Shown one piece after another: positions 18,387 through 27,021 of a stretch of 64,000 nt of DNA (its first letter is position 1; every line of letters starts with the position of its first letter). The notes beneath the pieces are model-generated. The model saw nothing but the letters and a program-made list of their open reading frames with translations, was not told the DNA's origin and did no database searches. The position numbers and the translations under genes were made by a program. Source of the stretch: Bartonella birtlesii IBS 325 (GTDB taxonomy: Bacteria > Pseudomonadota > Alphaproteobacteria > Rhizobiales > Rhizobiaceae); the NCBI RefSeq assembly GCF_000273375.1, contig NZ_CM001557.1:84388-148387 (forward strand). The letters run 5' to 3'.

Positions 18387-19322
18387 ATGGCACTTAGCGC
18401 ACTATTTTTCTTTACTCGGATGGACAAAGCTGTCATGGATCCCCTTGTAAAGCTAATGGATCAAAGTATTGGCGGTCTTGCAGCTGGTTTAAATGCTCCA
18501 ATTAAACTCTCTGCCACAATTTATATCATTTTTCTTGGTTATAATGTTATCTACGGTCGTTATTCTGTACCATTATGGGATTTTATAGCAACAGCTTTCA
18601 AACTTGGTATCATTGTTACACTAACCACAAATGCTTCTAGCTATAATACATGGGTCAGAGATATATTTTTCCATGATTTGCCTAATGCTATTACACATCT
18701 TGTACACACATCAAAGCTAGAACCCAGTATATGGGATAGTATGCTTCACAATGCGGCTGGAAAAATTTTTAAACAAGTAGAAAATGCAGGAATTCTTGAT
18801 ACTATTGGCATATGGATAGGTGGAGCAATCTGTACGGTAATTATTACTATATTTTGTGGTATTGGTTTTATTATATCAACATTTGCTAAAATTGGTTTAT
18901 TTCTTGTCCTATCAGTAGGTCCACTCTTTATAAGCCTGTATATGTTTTCAACAACAAAAAGATTTACAGAAGCATGGTTAGGACAAGTTGCTAATTTTAT
19001 CATTCTACAAATTTTGATAGTTCTACTAGGCAGTTTATATATTGATATTGCAATGAGTATCCTTAAAGAAAGTTTTGGAGAAATTCTCCTAACCTTACTT
19101 CGAATTCTTGTTATTAGTTTTTGTGGCGGTTACCTCTTCATTAACTTACCCGGCATTGCATCAACTTTAGCTGCTGGTGGAGCCTCTCTTACAGGAGCAG
19201 CGAAATTAGGTGCAGACTCAGCAAAACCGTTTGGGAAAGCTGCTGAAGCAGGGGCTAAGGCAGGTGGGCGAGCTGTTCTTCATGGTCTACAAAAACTCAT
19301 CACAAAAATACGGGGGCACTAA
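18387..19322 (+). CDS. vbhB6: VirB6-like membrane protein of the Vbh T4SS
   Basis: 311 aa with an N-terminal Met-Asp-x-x-Val-Met-Asp-Pro block and about five to six hydrophobic segments between residues 40 and 265. The C-terminus is Ala/Gly/Lys-rich. VirB6 is the polytopic inner-membrane channel component of the T4SS. The paralog at 35494 shares the central Val-Gly-Pro-Leu-Phe-Ile-Ser-Leu-Tyr segment (Leu-Gly-Pro there) and the Leu-Pro-Gly-Ile-Ala-Ser block near residue 255. This is the only full-length virB6 of the Vbh locus. Confidence 0.9.
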   Translation: MALSALFFFTRMDKAVMDPLVKLMDQSIGGLAAGLNAPIKLSATIYIIFLGYNVIYGRYSVPLWDFIATAFKLGIIVTLTTNASSYNTWVRDIFFHDLPNAITHLVHTSKLEPSIWDSMLHNAAGKIFKQVENAGILDTIGIWIGGAICTVIITIFCGIGFIISTFAKIGLFLVLSVGPLFISLYMFSTTKRFTEAWLGQVANFIILQILIVLLGSLYIDIAMSILKESFGEILLTLLRILVISFCGGYLFINLPGIASTLAAGGASLTGAAKLGADSAKPFGKAAEAGAKAGGRAVLHGLQKLITKIRGH

Positions 19323-19328
19323 GTTCAA

Positions 19329-19622
19329 ATGCGGGAATTTAAAAAAATTGGGGTAATTTTATCGCTGATCCTCTTGAGCGGTTGTATGTCTTCATCAAAC
19401 GCCCTGAAGTCATTACCAAAATGCGATGGATATTCTAAGCGACCATTAAACAAATCAATGTGGAATTGGGAAGGGAAAACGCCCTCTTCCACTCCCATCA
19501 TCATCAGCAACAATAAAGACATAAAAGCATCAGTCAAAGAGGGCAAATTCGAAACGCTTCTCGCGCAAAAATTAACTGATGAAGAAATGAAATCCTACAA
19601 AGATTGCGGGCAAAAAGCATGA
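19329..19622 (+). CDS. vbhB7: VirB7-like lipoprotein of the Vbh T4SS
   Basis: 97 aa with lipobox Leu-Leu-Ser-Gly-Cys near residue 19. The mature part has Lys-Cys-Asp-Gly, Arg-Pro-Leu-Asn-Lys and Trp-Asn-Trp-Glu-Gly-Lys, which reappear as Arg-Cys-Asn-Gly, Arg-Ala-Leu-Asn-Lys and Trp-Asp-Trp-Glu-Asn-Lys in VirB7 of the second locus. VirB7 anchors the outer-membrane core complex by pairing with VirB9. The stop overlaps the vbhB8 start in an ATGA junction. Confidence 0.85.
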   Translation: MREFKKIGVILSLILLSGCMSSSNALKSLPKCDGYSKRPLNKSMWNWEGKTPSSTPIIISNNKDIKASVKEGKFETLLAQKLTDEEMKSYKDCGQKA

Positions 19623-20290
19623 AAGAAAAAGACGTAGAACAATACATCGCTGAAGCGCGCCTGTTTGATCAAGACCGTATACTCGCCTCACGCCGCATCA
19701 CCCGCGCCTCACTCACCATTGCTGCGATAGCCGTTATTGTCGCGACACTGTCCTCCATCGCGGTCATCACCCTCACCCCGCTCAAAACCGTTGAACCCTT
19801 CGTCATCCGTGTAGACAACTCAACCGGCATTGTCGAAGTGGTGGAAGCCTTAAAAGAAGGCCCAACAAATGTCGACGAAGCGATCACCCGCTATTTCGCC
19901 GCAAAATATGTCCGCTCCCGTGAAGGCTTTGAAGCCGAAGAGATACAACACAACTTCCAAACCGTCTCTCTGCTCTCTTCTCCAGAAGAACAAGAAAGAT
20001 TTGCCAGCTGGTATGGAGCAAAAAATCCACAAAGTCCACAAATCCTCTACAAACACGCAAGCGTTACAATCACGATAAAATCAATCTCCTTCATCAATCA
20101 AGATGTTGCCCAAGTGCGCTATTACAGAACAATACGAGACGATGAAACCAATAAAGAACTCATCACCCACTGGGTTGCAACACTCACTTTTGAATATATC
20201 AACGCTCCTATCTCTGTACAAAACCGTTTGATAAATCCTCTCGGCTTTATTGTTAATGAATATAGAACAGATCCAGAAGTGGTCAACTGA
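19619..20290 (+). CDS. vbhB8: VirB8-like protein of the Vbh T4SS
   Basis: 223 aa. The start at 19619 is set by the ATGA overlap with vbhB7. A short cytoplasmic part precedes one membrane helix (about residues 32-55) and a periplasmic VirB8 domain with [11 protein letters not shown] near residue 65 and Asn-Pro-Leu-Gly-Phe near residue 208. VirB8 is the inner-membrane assembly factor of the T4SS. The paralog at 36995 is very similar. Local G+C is visibly higher here than in the rest of the operon. Confidence 0.92.
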   Translation: MKEKDVEQYIAEARLFDQDRILASRRITRASLTIAAIAVIVATLSSIAVITLTPLKTVEPFVIRVDNSTGIVEVVEALKEGPTNVDEAITRYFAAKYVRSREGFEAEEIQHNFQTVSLLSSPEEQERFASWYGAKNPQSPQILYKHASVTITIKSISFINQDVAQVRYYRTIRDDETNKELITHWVATLTFEYINAPISVQNRLINPLGFIVNEYRTDPEVVN

Positions 20291-20293
20291 TCC

Positions 20294-21145
20294 ATGAAAA
20301 AAAAATTCCTTATTCTTTTTCTAAGCACCATCGCCTTTTCTCCTGTACCTTGGAGCAAAGCCAGTGTTTTTCCTACCCGCGCTCCCAGCGACAGTCGTAT
20401 TCGCTTCGTCAATTATGATGCTTATAATGTCACAAAAATTATTGGCTCCATACGCTCATCAGTGCAAATAGAATTTTCTGCCGATGAAGAAATTGCTCAT
20501 GTGGCTATCGGCAACAGCATTGCATGGGAAGTTGCTCCCGCTGGCAATATTCTGTTCCTCAAAGCACGAGAAGTGCAACCTATTACCAATCTGCAAGTGG
20601 TTACCACCCGTCGTGATGGCTCAAAACGCTCCTATCAATTTGAACTCATGGTTAAAGATGGAGAAATTTCAACTGCACAAGAAACATATTTCCTCGTGAA
20701 ATTTCGCTACCCGCAAGACGAAGCAGAACGAAGAAGACTAGCAGCACTTCTGCGACAAGAAAAAAAACAAGCTAGACAAATTGATGGTCTTTTTGATAGT
20801 TATGAAACCTACGGACCACGCAATTGGGCTTATAGTGCACAAGGGTCGAGCAATCTTGAACCATCCTCCGTTTATGACAACGGAAAAACCACAACTTTTA
20901 CCTTTCCCGATAATCAAGAAATTCCTGCTATTTATATTGTTGGCAGTGACGGAACAGAATCCCTCGTTCCCAAAACCACCAAAGGCAATATGGTGATTGT
21001 CCATGCCATTAGCGCCAAATTCACCTTAAGAAATGGCAGAAATGTTTTATGCATCTTTAATGAAGCCTATCAACAAAAAGGCATAAATCCAGGAACCGGA
21101 ACAACCTCACCATCTGTTGAACGCAAAATCGCATCAGATCTTTAA
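20294..21145 (+). CDS. vbhB9: VirB9-like outer-membrane core protein of the Vbh T4SS
   Basis: 283 aa with a signal peptide (cleavage after Ser-Lys-Ala near residue 24). The N-terminal domain starts Asp-Ser-Arg-Ile-Arg-Phe-Val-Asn-Tyr-Asp, and the C-terminal domain has [11 protein letters not shown] near residue 193. VirB9 forms the core complex with VirB7 and VirB10. The paralog at 37660 is highly similar through the whole length. Confidence 0.93.
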   Translation: MKKKFLILFLSTIAFSPVPWSKASVFPTRAPSDSRIRFVNYDAYNVTKIIGSIRSSVQIEFSADEEIAHVAIGNSIAWEVAPAGNILFLKAREVQPITNLQVVTTRRDGSKRSYQFELMVKDGEISTAQETYFLVKFRYPQDEAERRRLAALLRQEKKQARQIDGLFDSYETYGPRNWAYSAQGSSNLEPSSVYDNGKTTTFTFPDNQEIPAIYIVGSDGTESLVPKTTKGNMVIVHAISAKFTLRNGRNVLCIFNEAYQQKGINPGTGTTSPSVERKIASDL

Positions 21146-21173
21146 AGCAAGCGGGAATAAAGGGGGCTCAGCT

Positions 21174-22385
21174 ATGAGTGATAAAACAACCATCGAAGAT
21201 CGTGGTGCAATTGGCGATGAACGCAACAATACCTCACAAAGCCTTGGCAAAAAAATTGTCATCGCTCTAGCCTGTATAGGATTTTGTGCCTATGCACTCT
21301 GGAATATCCTCTCCACCCCCACAGAACAAAAAGACACAGCAAAACCTCATAAAAAACAAGCACAAAATTTTCACAATTCACTGGCACCTTTAGAACTAGC
21401 CCCCACTGACCCGCGTGCAAAAATTGGCCCAATAACTCTACCACCACCACAACCACTCGCACCAGAACCCAAAAAAGATGATCCCTTACTTGATGCCGCA
21501 AGACGCGCCCCTGTTCTCGCTTTTGCCAAAGGTTCTAAATCTCAGTTAAAAGATATCGTCAACAATGGTCTTACCAATGCCTTTGAAAAATTTAATGCCC
21601 TTGAAAATCTCACCAATATACAAAATTCTTCTGCCCTTCAAGACACTAAAAATTTTGTAACCCTGTTAAAACCAACCAAAACAGAAGAGACAAAAGCAAG
21701 TTTCATAGGCAATAGAAACTTTATCATCGCCATGGGAACATCTATTCCCTGTATCTTAGAAACGGCATTAAACAGTGACCAACCTGGCTTTGCAAGCTGT
21801 GTTATCAACCGCGATATCCTCTCTGACAACGGGCGCGTTGTTCTGCTTGACAAAGGAACCCAAGTGATTGGCGAATACCGAGGCGGTATAAAACAAGGGC
21901 AATCTCGCCTCTTTGTCCTTTGGACCAGAGCAAAAACCCCCACGGGTGTCATCATTCCCCTTGCTTCACCAGCAACCGATAGTTTAGGAAGAGCTGGTTT
22001 TGATGGCAATATCAACACCCATTGGTGGGAGCGCTTTGGTTCTTCCTTGTTGCTTAGCGTTATTGATAGTGCCACAACAACCCTCACGAATAAAATGAAA
22101 AACAATTCCAATACAGCAGGCGCAAACAACTCTGGAGGTGGAAACGACGGTAGTGATTTTGGAGGAGCAAACAATGCTGGAAAAGATGCGGCAAGTGTAG
22201 CTCTTGAAAACCAAATCAACATCCCCCCTACTTTAGAAAAATATCAAGGTGAACTGGTCAACATTTTTGTGGCAAGAGATTTGGATTTTTCTTCCGTGTA
22301 TAAACTTACCATTACAACAAGAAGAAACAAAATTTTTCCACGCTCTATTCCAAGAGATTTCTTTTACCATTCTCAAATGCAGTAA
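21174..22385 (+). CDS. vbhB10: VirB10-like core protein of the Vbh T4SS
   Basis: 403 aa. The start at 21174 has AAAGGGGGCTCAGCT upstream. An in-frame ATG 57 bases earlier lies inside vbhB9. One membrane helix (about residues 25-43) is followed by a Pro-rich periplasmic linker with Leu-Pro-Pro-Pro-Gln-Pro, and then the TrbI/VirB10 beta-barrel domain from about residue 175 (Met-Gly-Thr-Ser-Ile-Pro-Cys-Ile-Leu-Glu-Thr-Ala). A Gly/Asn-rich antenna-like insert lies near residue 320. VirB10 spans both membranes and gates the channel. Unlike the second locus, this copy is intact. Confidence 0.93.
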   Translation: MSDKTTIEDRGAIGDERNNTSQSLGKKIVIALACIGFCAYALWNILSTPTEQKDTAKPHKKQAQNFHNSLAPLELAPTDPRAKIGPITLPPPQPLAPEPKKDDPLLDAARRAPVLAFAKGSKSQLKDIVNNGLTNAFEKFNALENLTNIQNSSALQDTKNFVTLLKPTKTEETKASFIGNRNFIIAMGTSIPCILETALNSDQPGFASCVINRDILSDNGRVVLLDKGTQVIGEYRGGIKQGQSRLFVLWTRAKTPTGVIIPLASPATDSLGRAGFDGNINTHWWERFGSSLLLSVIDSATTTLTNKMKNNSNTAGANNSGGGNDGSDFGGANNAGKDAASVALENQINIPPTLEKYQGELVNIFVARDLDFSSVYKLTITTRRNKIFPRSIPRDFFYHSQMQ

Positions 22386-22394
22386 AAATAAATT

Positions 22395-23447
22395 ATGGCA
22401 ACAGCAAAAAATTCAGAACGCGCCTCTATCGTCTTAACCAAGTTAAAGATCTTAGATGATTATCTCAATAATGATAATTTATTTGAAATTGTCATCAATC
22501 GCCCTGGTGAAGTGATTGTTGAAGGTCCCAATGGTTGGCAAACCCACACTATACAAGAATTGACCTATAGTGAATTAGAAGGAATTGCAAAAGTCGTTGC
22601 TGCCTATACAACACAAAAGATTAATGTAGAAAATCCTGTTCTCTCCGCAACACTCCCCAACAATGAACGCATACAAATTGTCATGCCCCCAGCCGTCGCC
22701 CCCAATACCATCAGCATGACAATTCGCAAACCTTCATCACGCACTTTTTCCCTTGAAAGTTTACACAAAAATCAATTGTTTTCTGTAACAAGAAATGTCA
22801 GTTTCACCCCCCTTGAACAAATGAAAAAGCGAGCAGATGAACTTTCTGACACAGAACAAGAATTAACCGATCTCTTTATGGCCAAAGACTTTTGTCATTT
22901 CTTAGAAAAAGCCGTTATTACACAACAAAATATCTTAATCTCTGGCAAAACCGGTTCGGGAAAAACCACCCTCTCCAAAGCTTTAATTGCCAAAATCCCT
23001 GAAGATGAACGCATTCTCACCATTGAAGATACTCCAGAACTTGTCGTTCCTCATTCAAACAAAGTGCAACTTTTTTACTCAAAAGACAATCAAGGACTGG
23101 CAAAAGCAGGCGCAAAAGAGTTACTTGAATCGGGACTACGCATGCGCCCCGACCGAATACTTTTGCAAGAACTGCGTGATGGCACAGCTTTCTATTATAT
23201 CCGCAATGTCAATTCTGGTCACCCAGGCTCCATCACCACAGTTCACGCCTCCACAGCACTTTCAGCCTTTGAACAAATGACACTGCTTGTCAAAGAAAGT
23301 GATGGAGGTGGAAATTTAGCACGAGAAGATATCCGTGGTTTATTAATTTCTATGATTGACGTCATCATCCAATGTAAACGCCTTGAAGGCAAATTTCGTG
23401 TCACAGAAGTTTACTACGACCCTTTTAAACGTCGAGATGCTTTTTAA
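22395..23447 (+). CDS. vbhB11: VirB11-like ATPase of the Vbh T4SS
   Basis: 350 aa. Walker A Gly-Lys-Thr-Gly-Ser-Gly-Lys-Thr-Thr is at about residues 184-192. It is followed by the Asp box Thr-Ile-Glu-Asp-Thr-Pro-Glu, Walker B-like Arg-Ile-Leu-Leu-Gln-Glu-Leu-Arg, and the His box Gly-His-Pro-Gly-Ser-Ile-Thr-Thr-Val-His. VirB11 is the hexameric traffic ATPase at the base of the T4SS. It is the last gene of the Vbh operon. No virD4/traG gene follows, unlike in plasmid-borne Vbh systems. Confidence 0.95.
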   Translation: MATAKNSERASIVLTKLKILDDYLNNDNLFEIVINRPGEVIVEGPNGWQTHTIQELTYSELEGIAKVVAAYTTQKINVENPVLSATLPNNERIQIVMPPAVAPNTISMTIRKPSSRTFSLESLHKNQLFSVTRNVSFTPLEQMKKRADELSDTEQELTDLFMAKDFCHFLEKAVITQQNILISGKTGSGKTTLSKALIAKIPEDERILTIEDTPELVVPHSNKVQLFYSKDNQGLAKAGAKELLESGLRMRPDRILLQELRDGTAFYYIRNVNSGHPGSITTVHASTALSAFEQMTLLVKESDGGGNLAREDIRGLLISMIDVIIQCKRLEGKFRVTEVYYDPFKRRDAF

Positions 23448-23459
23448 AAACGGTCTAAG

Positions 23460-23690
23460 TTAATAAAACAAATCAGAATGCGTCCCTGTATATTCAAAAA
23501 GCCGATCTGGCTCGATATGTATATTTCTCAAACCATGAATTTGTTCTAAGTAAGCGTCTATAACGCAAAGTAATAGCTCTCTTTTTTCTCAAATCTTTCC
23601 TAGGCTTAGCAATGACTTTAAGGTTGCGTTTAAATTGGTTTGCGTGAAGAACCTGAAACATGAAATCCCCAAATTACAAAACAAATCCTT
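23460..23690 (-). pseudogene. YafQ/RelE-type toxin relic
   Basis: Read on the minus strand, the end of this segment encodes Glu-Gln-Ile-His-Gly-Leu-Arg-Asn-Ile-His-Ile-Glu-Pro-Asp-Arg-Leu, then Tyr-Thr-Gly-Thr-His-Ser-Asp-Leu-Phe and a stop at 23460-23462. This is the conserved C-terminal signature of YafQ-type endoribonuclease toxins, including the catalytic-region His residues. Upstream the frame is broken, so no intact toxin gene exists. It lies directly after the RelB/DinJ relic in the usual antitoxin-toxin order. Confidence 0.65.
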
Positions 23691-23922
23691 CATGTCTTTA
23701 GCAACGTATATATCTTCCCTTTTGTCACTCTTCTCAAAAGTTTCAAGCGTTTCGCATAAGAAGCATACATCTCAAATGGCAATCTTCTTTCATTAATAAC
23801 TTTAGTGAAAGCAATCCGTATAAAATCAGACACGGTAAGTCCTAGAGTAGCTAATATTTCATGTACTTTTTTTAAATTCTTAAATCTATGCGTGCACGCG
23901 CAATATCTTTTTCTACATTCAT
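23690..23922 (-). pseudogene. RelB/DinJ-type antitoxin relic, frameshifted
   Basis: A start at 23922 has an excellent ribosome binding site (AAAGGGGGGACTATG). The product begins like DinJ (Ala-Arg-Ala-Arg-Ile-Asp). After 16 codons the frame stops, and the continuation (Lys-Asn-Leu-Lys-Lys-Val-His-Glu-Ile-Leu, then Leu-Gly-Leu-Thr-Val-Ser-Asp-Phe-Ile-Arg, then Leu-Pro-Phe-Glu-Met) lies in another frame. The shift is near 23880. DinJ proteins neutralise YafQ toxins and repress their own operon. Here both genes are dead. Confidence 0.7.
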
Positions 23923-24622
23923 AGTCCCCCCTTTGGTTACCTCTTTGCCACATAGCTTAATGAGGTGATAAAAATAAGCTTTTATTCCTTGCCATACCCG
24001 TGTAATAGCTTCTTTTGAAAGAGACAGTACTTCAACTTTTAATCTTTTACATTTACAGATAAATTTATCTATCTTTTGTTCATAAAAATTTTTATAAAAG
24101 GATTGAAGCTTCTTAAGAGAAGAAATTGCAAGCGAAATATTATAAATTGCCTCTTCACGTTCTTGTCCCGCTGTTTTAAACGAATCTATGAAACAATTTG
24201 ACCCACGCAGTTCCGCAATTTTATCAGGAAATATCCAAAATATCAGACAATTTATCACCTTTGCCTGCTAAAATTATTTGCTCAATATTGAGCGCGACCG
24301 CTTGCAGGTCTTTATAGATAGATGCTAAACGATTGTTCAACTCTTTAAACATATCAATGTAAGATTTTTCGTTTCTAAGAGCGCTTAACGCCTTCTATTC
24401 TAGATTAGAGTTATCTATATAAGCAGCAAGGTATGGAGCTTGTTTTGTTGTTTTTGAGACAAAATTCAAATCTTTTTGCAATTATTCAACTTCGAGTTCT
24501 TCTTTTTGAAATTTATCAGAAGCTGTCTTTGTCCTGTCCGAAAGGATTTAAATCTTTTCTCTTTGTTGTTTAGAGAACTCTTTATTTATCTCAATATAAG
24601 AGGACAATTTCTTTCCAATACT
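23923..24622 (-). pseudogene. vbhT: Decayed BID region of vbhT
   Basis: The frame of the Fic gene continues downstream of its stop for another ~370 bases and is interrupted by further stops after coherent stretches such as Tyr-Ile-Glu-Ile-Asn-Lys-Glu-Phe, Tyr-Leu-Ala-Ala-Tyr-Ile-Asp and Leu-Gln-Ala-Val-Ala-Leu-Asn-Ile-Glu. Near 24250 it shifts frame and continues with Ile-Ala-Glu-Leu-Arg-Gly-Ser-Asn, then Arg-Glu-Glu-Ala-Ile-Tyr-Asn-Ile-Ser. This helix-rich pattern matches BID/relaxase-C-terminal domains. In VbhT proteins a BID domain follows the Fic domain, so this is the eroded secretion signal of the toxin. Confidence 0.75.
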
Positions 24623-25243
24623 TTAAACAACATCAACTCTGCTATTTTCTTTAAATTCAGTGATGTTCTTACGGATCAATACAGAAAGTAATTCAGAATT
24701 ACCAAAATGTGCCGCAATTGATGCCTCTATCATTTCTTGTTGCTTAACACCCTCCCAATTGATAGGGTGTCCAGCTTCACAAGCAAGCTGCCCTATAAAT
24801 TCACGTTGAGTACGCCCATTCCCCTCCCGAAACGGATGCAAGGCATTCACCTCACCCATATAATATCCAGCCCTTTGGCTAAATTCATCAGCGTCAAGAC
24901 CATGCAGATAGAGCTCTTTTTCAAGCTGTTGCGTAATCTTCGGTGCATAACCTTCAATCCGATTATAGCTAGCAAACATACTATTGCCTTTGGCGATATC
25001 CACTGAACGAATTTGCCCCGCCCATTCATATACGTCACCAAACAGCTTTTTATGAATCTCTTTCATGTGATTGAGATCAAACTTACCACGAACAGGAACA
25101 TGCATAAGTTCAAAAGCTCGCAGATAAGAAAAAGTAGATTCTACACGCTCTAATGTGGTTTTATCGTTAATTCTAAACCGATTATACAGCACACCGGTTT
25201 TAGGATCGGTATAAGGATCACCGTTTCCCTTATACTTCTCCAC
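24623..25243 (-). CDS. vbhT: VbhT-type Fic domain (truncated toxin)
   Basis: 206 aa. Fic enzymes transfer AMP from ATP to target proteins. The active-site motif His-Pro-Phe-Arg-Glu-Gly-Asn-Gly-Arg-Thr-Gln-Arg (about residues 136-147) is complete, and the flap region and Val-Tyr-Glu-Trp-Ala-Gly helix near residue 73 are present. The sequence closely resembles the Fic part of VbhT (conjugatively transferred Fic-BID toxin) but ends right after Ser-Arg-Val-Asp-Val-Val, where full-length VbhT continues. It overlaps vbhA by 14 bases. The retained Fic core with a retained antitoxin suggests it now acts only as a chromosomal FicT-FicA pair. Confidence 0.9.
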   Translation of the reverse strand: MEKYKGNGDPYTDPKTGVLYNRFRINDKTTLERVESTFSYLRAFELMHVPVRGKFDLNHMKEIHKKLFGDVYEWAGQIRSVDIAKGNSMFASYNRIEGYAPKITQQLEKELYLHGLDADEFSQRAGYYMGEVNALHPFREGNGRTQREFIGQLACEAGHPINWEGVKQQEMIEASIAAHFGNSELLSVLIRKNITEFKENSRVDVV

Positions 25244-25418
25244 GTTTTATCCTTTCCATAAGATCCTTGATAATATCACTTATTTCAAGCTCTCCAATAA
25301 TAACACGCTCCATCTGAGAAACGACCTGTGAATCTGGCTCCAACCCCTCTAAATGTTGACTTGCCAATGCATTTTTAGCAGCAAAGCGACGCAGCTTAAT
25401 TTCCTCTTCACTCAACAT
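25230..25418 (-). CDS. vbhA: VbhA-type antitoxin of the Fic toxin
   Basis: 62 aa, helical. It contains Ser-Gln-His-Leu-Glu-Gly near residue 20, which fits the inhibitory-helix motif (Ser/Thr)-x-x-x-Glu-(Gly/Asn) whose Glu blocks productive ATP binding in class I Fic proteins. The gene is upstream of, and overlaps, the Fic gene, the standard VbhA-VbhT order. It is also related to BiaA at 40809 in the VirB locus. Confidence 0.88.
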   Translation of the reverse strand: MLSEEEIKLRRFAAKNALASQHLEGLEPDSQVVSQMERVIIGELEISDIIKDLMERIKRGEV

Positions 25419-26001
25419 ATAAAATCCTCTTTTACTTGCTTATTACTATAACATAATTGAGCTACAGAAACAAAATATTTTACGTTTATTGAGCAAAACA
25501 TCCTATGATTTTAGGCATGTTGCAGCATGGTTTTGATTTTGTACTTGTTGCTGTTACAAAAATTTTGGAGTATTTATCAAAAGAGTAAAAACAGCTGTTA
25601 TTTTTTCTGATGCATTCCCCATTGCAGCACTGTACCCCCGCACAAAAAAGAGAACACTTCGAAATTTTCTATCATCTCAAAAGTACTTCTAACGCCGACA
25701 CAATCTGATATAAATCTAGGGTCATAATTTTGGCAGCACAATGAGCCGTTTACATGAAGTGCCTCTCTTAAAACTCCCTGTCTGAGCTCCTTAATCTTTC
25801 TCAAAACGCTTACCAAAAAACAACGCTTGAGACATATGAAGACCTAGCTAAAGTGAACCTACTATGTTAAAGAAATGCACCCTATTTAAAATTAAGAAAA
25901 TGTGAGAAACATTTGCCATAAAGATCTAAGAGTAGATTTCTTTTTTCCAGTGTGAAGAGCAAAGTTTTACAGAAAATATACATTGAACTGGAGGGAGATA
26001 A
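25419..26001. other. Intergenic stretch with an unrecognised frame
   Basis: A minus-strand frame at 25598-25816 (72 codons) has no ribosome binding site. Its product is not recognised and may be a piece of a decayed gene. The last 40 bases hold the ribosome binding site CTGGAGGGAGATAA of the ABC transporter gene. No other structure was seen. Confidence 0.45.
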
Positions 26002-27021
26002 ATGGGTTCATTGTTGATTGATGTCAATAACGTCTCAAAAACATACCGTAACATAAACAGTACCACTGGTTTTACCAACAAAGTGGTTTCTCTTTTCAAA
26101 CCTACCTATTCAAGTTATCATGCGCTGAAAGAGATCAGTTTTACTTTATTTTCGGGGCAATCACTCGCAATAGTTGGTCCCAACGGAGCGGGCAAATCAA
26201 CATTGATTAAAATACTTTCTGGTATACAAGCTGCTGATGAGGGAGATGTTAAAGTCCTAGGATTTCATCCCTATAAAGCCAAAAAAAGTCTGTTTAAATC
26301 TCTGGGTGTAGTATTTGGTCACAAAAGTTGCTTATGGTGGGATTTACCCCTGCACTACAGTCTAGACATGACTCGCCCTTTATATGATCTTGAAAAGGAT
26401 GCTTTTAACCGCGATCTTAAAGAAATTACGGAGTTATTAAACATTGAGCATATCATGGATAAACCCGTGCGTATGCTAAGCCTTGGTGAGAGAGTAAAAA
26501 GCGAATTAGCATTTAACTTGTCCTTTAGACCTAAATTATTGTTTCTAGATGAGCCAACTATTGGTCTTGATATTACTTCTAAACATGAAATCAGAGAGCT
26601 GCTTAAAAAACTAAAAAAAGAGCAAGGTATAGGATATATCATCACCAGTCATGACATGGGGGATATTGATGGTTACGTCGATGATATTATTCTTTTACAT
26701 AAAGGAAAAAAGCAGTTTCATGGCGATATTGATACGCTTAAACAGATGATCCCCTCATATGTAAAAATAACATTTTTTTGTGAACACTTACCAACAGCTT
26801 CAACTCTTATAAAGGACATTGATGAATTTGCATTAAAATTATCTGTTCCTTTAACAGAGAAACACTTTAATGATGAAAAATGTACACTGGAAATTTCACT
26901 CCCACGTGAAGATGTGCCACGTTTCATAAGAGAAATCGCAACAGAACTTGACTGTCCATTCTCTGTATCCACTCCCTCACTTGAAGAGATACTCCGTGTT
27001 AAATTCAAAGAATTTCTCTAA
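26002..27021 (+). CDS. ABC-2 type exporter, ATP-binding subunit
   Basis: 339 aa. Walker A Gly-Pro-Asn-Gly-Ala-Gly-Lys-Ser-Thr at residues 59-67, signature Leu-Ser-Leu-Gly-Glu near residue 163, Walker B Leu-Leu-Phe-Leu-Asp-Glu-Pro-Thr near residue 180, and the switch His in Thr-Ser-His-Asp near residue 216. A C-terminal extension of ~90 residues is typical of the DrrA/NatA-like export group. GGAGGGAGATAA precedes the ATG. It forms an operon with two permease genes. The substrate is unknown. The operon lies between the two T4SS loci and may have no link to them. Confidence 0.92.
   Translation: MGSLLIDVNNVSKTYRNINSTTGFTNKVVSLFKPTYSSYHALKEISFTLFSGQSLAIVGPNGAGKSTLIKILSGIQAADEGDVKVLGFHPYKAKKSLFKSLGVVFGHKSCLWWDLPLHYSLDMTRPLYDLEKDAFNRDLKEITELLNIEHIMDKPVRMLSLGERVKSELAFNLSFRPKLLFLDEPTIGLDITSKHEIRELLKKLKKEQGIGYIITSHDMGDIDGYVDDIILLHKGKKQFHGDIDTLKQMIPSYVKITFFCEHLPTASTLIKDIDEFALKLSVPLTEKHFNDEKCTLEISLPREDVPRFIREIATELDCPFSVSTPSLEEILRVKFKEFL

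Noticed and set aside
21638..22222. 194-codon minus-strand frame
   Set aside because: Antisense to vbhB10, which has full family support.
23923..24258. Conjugative relaxase (TraA) C-terminal relic
   Set aside because: The pattern around Ala-Glu-Leu-Arg-Gly also resembles relaxase C-termini, which are related to BID domains. The frame continuity from the Fic gene makes a vbhT BID relic the better reading.
25598..25816. 72-codon minus-strand frame upstream of the ABC operon
   Set aside because: No start signal; possibly a piece of a dead gene, but the source could not be named.
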